Positions 60,701-64,000 of a stretch of 64,000 nt of DNA are shown here, piece by piece. Numbering within the stretch: the stretch's first letter is position 1; each line of letters opens with the position of its first letter. The stretch is from assembly GCF_037975245.1 (NCBI RefSeq), contig NC_092568.1, forward strand, positions 62,001-126,000, read 5' to 3'. Under the pieces are notes generated by a model, which was not told where the DNA came from, made no database searches, and saw only the letters and a program-made list of their open reading frames with translations. The position numbers and the translations under genes were made by a program. This DNA is from Apostichopus japonicus. Its lineage: Eukaryota > Echinodermata > Holothuroidea > Aspidochirotida > Stichopodidae.

Positions 60701-63180
60701 TCCCCTTGGTTCCTTTTCTGTTTATGATATTTCATCATATTTAGTGGAACCTTTATCTATCCTATAATTGATTGTATGAAACCTCAGACCTATAAATAAA
60801 TATGTTTATTTATCCTATAAACCACATTACAATGATATTGAGTAAAAACAAATAAATAAATCGCATAAACTATGATAACAGAGTGTTGACTTTAACTTCA
60901 GATGTATAAAGTTTTGTAAATCCTGAAAGTAACAGAATTGCATGTATATTGAATGTATATTTCATGTATGATATGAAATGGCCTATACTTCTGCCAGAGA
61001 ATGTGACAGGGCACAGAATGAATGAATTAAGTATTCTATCACTATATACGTTTAGTGAAATGTTTCTTTGCCAAATTAGAGTGTTGAAAAGCTTTATTCG
61101 GATTACAATCTTATTTCAAAAGAGCGAACAAATTCTGCATATAAATTTGATGTATAGTGTATTATAGTACAAACGATGTGCGTTTCGAAAAGTGAAATTC
61201 CCCTTTTATCCTTGGATGACGTCACGTCAGTGTATATTTACCGTATATGGCCATAATTAAACAATGGTCAGTGTTTTTTTTTACAACATTTGCAGGAATT
61301 TACCCAGCTGTGGAGATTTGAGAAATACGTTTCATTTGAGAAACTTTCAGAGAGTAAATCCTGACTGTTTGGAATTAGGGTGGAGTATTGTCCGGTATAC
61401 ACCTGCATACTCATGTAGGTTTTGAATTTTCACTGCAAATGCGATATATAATATACTATTAAGGTAAAATATATCATAAATATATAAATGTTTAAAACAC
61501 TTAGATTTGTATATTGCTTTCTCGTATAATGAACTCGCCTCTTTTAATTACATACATTGAAATTTTATCAATCGTAAACACTCCCACAAGAAATATTCAA
61601 CCATTTGATCATAACGATTCAATATCTTGTATATGAACACATGTCGCTAAATTCGGAAGCGGCTTATTGCTTAATAACGCGTTATTAATATAGACCACTT
61701 CCTTTATCACCATATGTATAACCTCAAATTTTGTCTAATACGGGCGAAAGCGTGGATCGAATGAAATAAAATCTAGATTATATTCCAACACTTCCGTATG
61801 GCCACTAATTTCAAATAGGTTAGGCTAACAGTTCCATGGTTATGTATATATGTTTATACCGTGTTTAATATATCGCCTATCATTGATGTTACTCCAATCG
61901 TGTTTATTTTCTCACTAAATTGTTTTGTAACCAGTATGACGTCATACCTGTTTGTTTCAAATTCTGTTTCAAATGTAAACAACTCGATAACTCGAAGCAG
62001 GAATTGAATGCAATGTTCCTTCTTTCACCAAACAAAGCTAAATTTACCACTGGACTATCCTTTTTAAGAAGGAAACTTGATTTTAATGAAATGTCATTTG
62101 TTATCATGGGATTCTCAGTATCGCACTTATTACATCATCGACAAAAACGTGTAAAAAAGGTGTATTAAAGAAGGAGATAAAAGATCTTTCTTTTGGTTCA
62201 ACTCTTCACATAAAGAACTCTCAGTGAACGTTAAAAGAACGTTCTACCTGTACATGTATTAAATATTTCACCGAAAGGATATTAATTCTATCCCATTTAT
62301 CTGCATATAGATGTAAAATTTAAACAAATTAAATTTTAAAAAAGAGGTACAAACATTAACTTGAAGAGAAAGAATATTTCACACAGGTTATAGTAGAGCA
62401 ACTCATCTCAATAATAACTCATCCCTAATTTGATATATGATGAATGTGGCCGTGATTGACTGGTGAACAGTCCTTCCATGAAGTGGACCACAACAAAGGA
62501 GGTCCGCGATATCGGGACCTAGACACTATTTAAAAAATCCTCACTTCGAATTTAATCTTCGTTATCTGTGAATTGTGATTTATTTGAATAGTTTTATTTC
62601 ATTTACTTTAGCGGTTAAAGTCGTCTGTATTTCGATTTCATCAAAATATAAACATTTTGGCCTTTCCACTACCCCCCCCCCCACACCTTACACACCCTAA
62701 AATGTGATTTAAATGCAATGCATGTAAAAAGACAAAACCATTTTTAGTTCAATTTTCATGATGATGCTATTCACTCATTTAAGAAATGCCTCCAAATATT
62801 TTCATGACAAGAAATGCATCTGAGGATGCAGTAATGTCAAAATGTCAAAATATTCCAAGCAAATTGTTTAGCATCTATATATATGTTCAGCCACCTCAGG
62901 GACTTCCCTTTAATCATTCGTGGTAATATCAGATTGTGGCCAAAGGTGAAGTCATAAGCTGTAACGGTGTACTCGTTGTAACTATAAGTTATAGGCCTAG
63001 AGTCATAAAATAGAGACACGGTTTGATAATTATATAGCGTTGGTCGTTACTCCTCATTTCATTCTACTGAGTTCTGTTCAAAGTATCTCTTTCGAGATCC
63101 GGCTGTAGTATTCACAAATGATTTCGAGTTGGTTAGCATCCTGATTGATCTCTAGAGTAAGGCAAAAGTTTTTACCAAGA
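57757..63180. other. intergenic, no gene recognised
   Basis: AT-rich with C runs near 58960, 59504 and 62668, and (CAA)n at about 59250-59264. A segment at about 59495-59605 ends CCTAGATCCGCCTCCTGG, like the end of another DNA element. Confidence 0.4.
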
Positions 63181-63268
63181 TCATAGGACCAACATTGTTC
63201 GATACAGGTGGCTAAAGCCTACAATGGATTAACAACCTTCCTTATTGGTTTCGAACCTCTGCACATAT
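63181..63268 (-). repeat. dispersed repeat, third copy
   Basis: The reverse complement gives GCAGAGGTTCGAAACCAATA, AAGGAAGG, then ACCTGTATCGAACAATG, matching the copies at 35088 and 47051. A TA microsatellite adjoins. Confidence 0.7.
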
Positions 63269-63274
63269 ACAATC

Positions 63275-63283
63275 AGTGTATCA

Positions 63284-63332
<49 letters not shown>
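63275..63332. repeat. (TA)n microsatellite
   Basis: About 55 bases of TA dinucleotide. The third adjacent pairing of this repeat family with TA in the window. Confidence 0.95.
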
Positions 63333-63335
<3 letters not shown>

Positions 63336-64000
63336 CGTCATAGTAATACGTCATCACTGTACATATCTCTCCTGCATAACTATACAACAAAGTACCCGGA
63401 CACATGTTTCTTCTTTATCTGTTTGTTTGTTGTTTATTTTGTTTGTAAGAAACTACAGCTGTAAACAAAATGTAATGTATTACTCATATAGAGGTATGCT
63501 ATATATATAGGGCGCAATATACTGACTGCAACCATTACATGGTAAATTAATCATTACAACAACTTGTGTAAATTCCAGTCTCTTCAAATATCTATATCTG
63601 AAAACCACAAACACAAATCAAATAGAATCTCTTCTTGTCGGCAAATCTGTTTCAAGCATATCTAAATTTATAGTACACGTGGTACACACAGTACATGCAT
63701 GGATGGTACTCCGAGACTTGTACTCCGAGTACAATCTTCCTGATTATTCGGAATATAATTCGGAAATCTTTAGGCGAAAACCACTTCCTCGTATCGCGAA
63801 AGATGAATAGAGTTCTCAAATGTTGTGATACTTTCTAAATACATGTCGCAACAGCAGAATTTAGGAATGATGTCATCAGGGCACTTCCGAAGAAAATGTG
63901 TTCCATTTTTTTGTTTATGAAACTTTAAAAATAATTTATCCACAGAGGAAAAGGAATATTTCTACTCTAAAAATAAAGATACATTCTGATCGAATTCTAA
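63333..64000. other. window end, nothing recognised
   Basis: AT-rich with no supported frame, RNA gene or repeat. Confidence 0.4.

Overview
The window is AT-rich animal nuclear DNA with spliced genes, tRNA-derived repeats, hAT-type DNA transposons and a LINE reverse-transcriptase fragment. Protein similarity and repeat style suggest a marine invertebrate deuterostome. An echinoderm such as a sea cucumber is my guess, not something the sequence proves. There is no bacterial gene organisation, and most open frames are chance frames in intron, repeat or intergenic DNA.

Only two protein-coding genes are well supported. Both lie on the + strand and encode the alpha subunit of the organic solute/steroid transporter (OST-alpha, SLC51A). 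Copy A enters from the left edge with its first coding exon outside the window and runs in six exons to a stop at 6545. Copy B is complete: seven coding exons from 36014 to 42503, 447 residues. The copies share all six intron phases (1, 0, 2, 2, 0, 1), and three internal exons have identical lengths (74, 162 and 253 bases), so they are diverged products of one gene duplication. Copy B has lost most of the cysteine cluster that copy A keeps, and both end in a class I PDZ-ligand-like tail. No OST-beta partner is visible. A perfect DR4 nuclear-receptor element lies about 1.1 kb upstream of the copy B start codon.

Between the copies (6546-36013) I see no convincing gene. That interval holds a hAT element with target-site duplication and a transposase C-terminal relic (13900-14456), two adjacent tandem-repeat blocks (16318-17213), TA microsatellites, a LINE relic (about 22779-22985), a 17-bp minisatellite (27512-27596) and a run of NRF1-type motifs (31948-31979). 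Copy B introns are loaded with repeats: a 9-bp minisatellite next to exon 4, a pyrimidine-rich tract, and a 404-bp hAT element with a perfect 8-bp target-site duplication.

Downstream of copy B (42504-64000) are an intron-containing tRNA-Tyr with two decayed tandem relatives, a palindromic MITE, a SINE-like tRNA relic, a 2.2-kb composite element with internal repeats and a purine tract, a dispersed repeat present three times in the window, and long stretches with no recognisable feature. About thirty G or C homopolymers of nine bases or more are scattered through the window.
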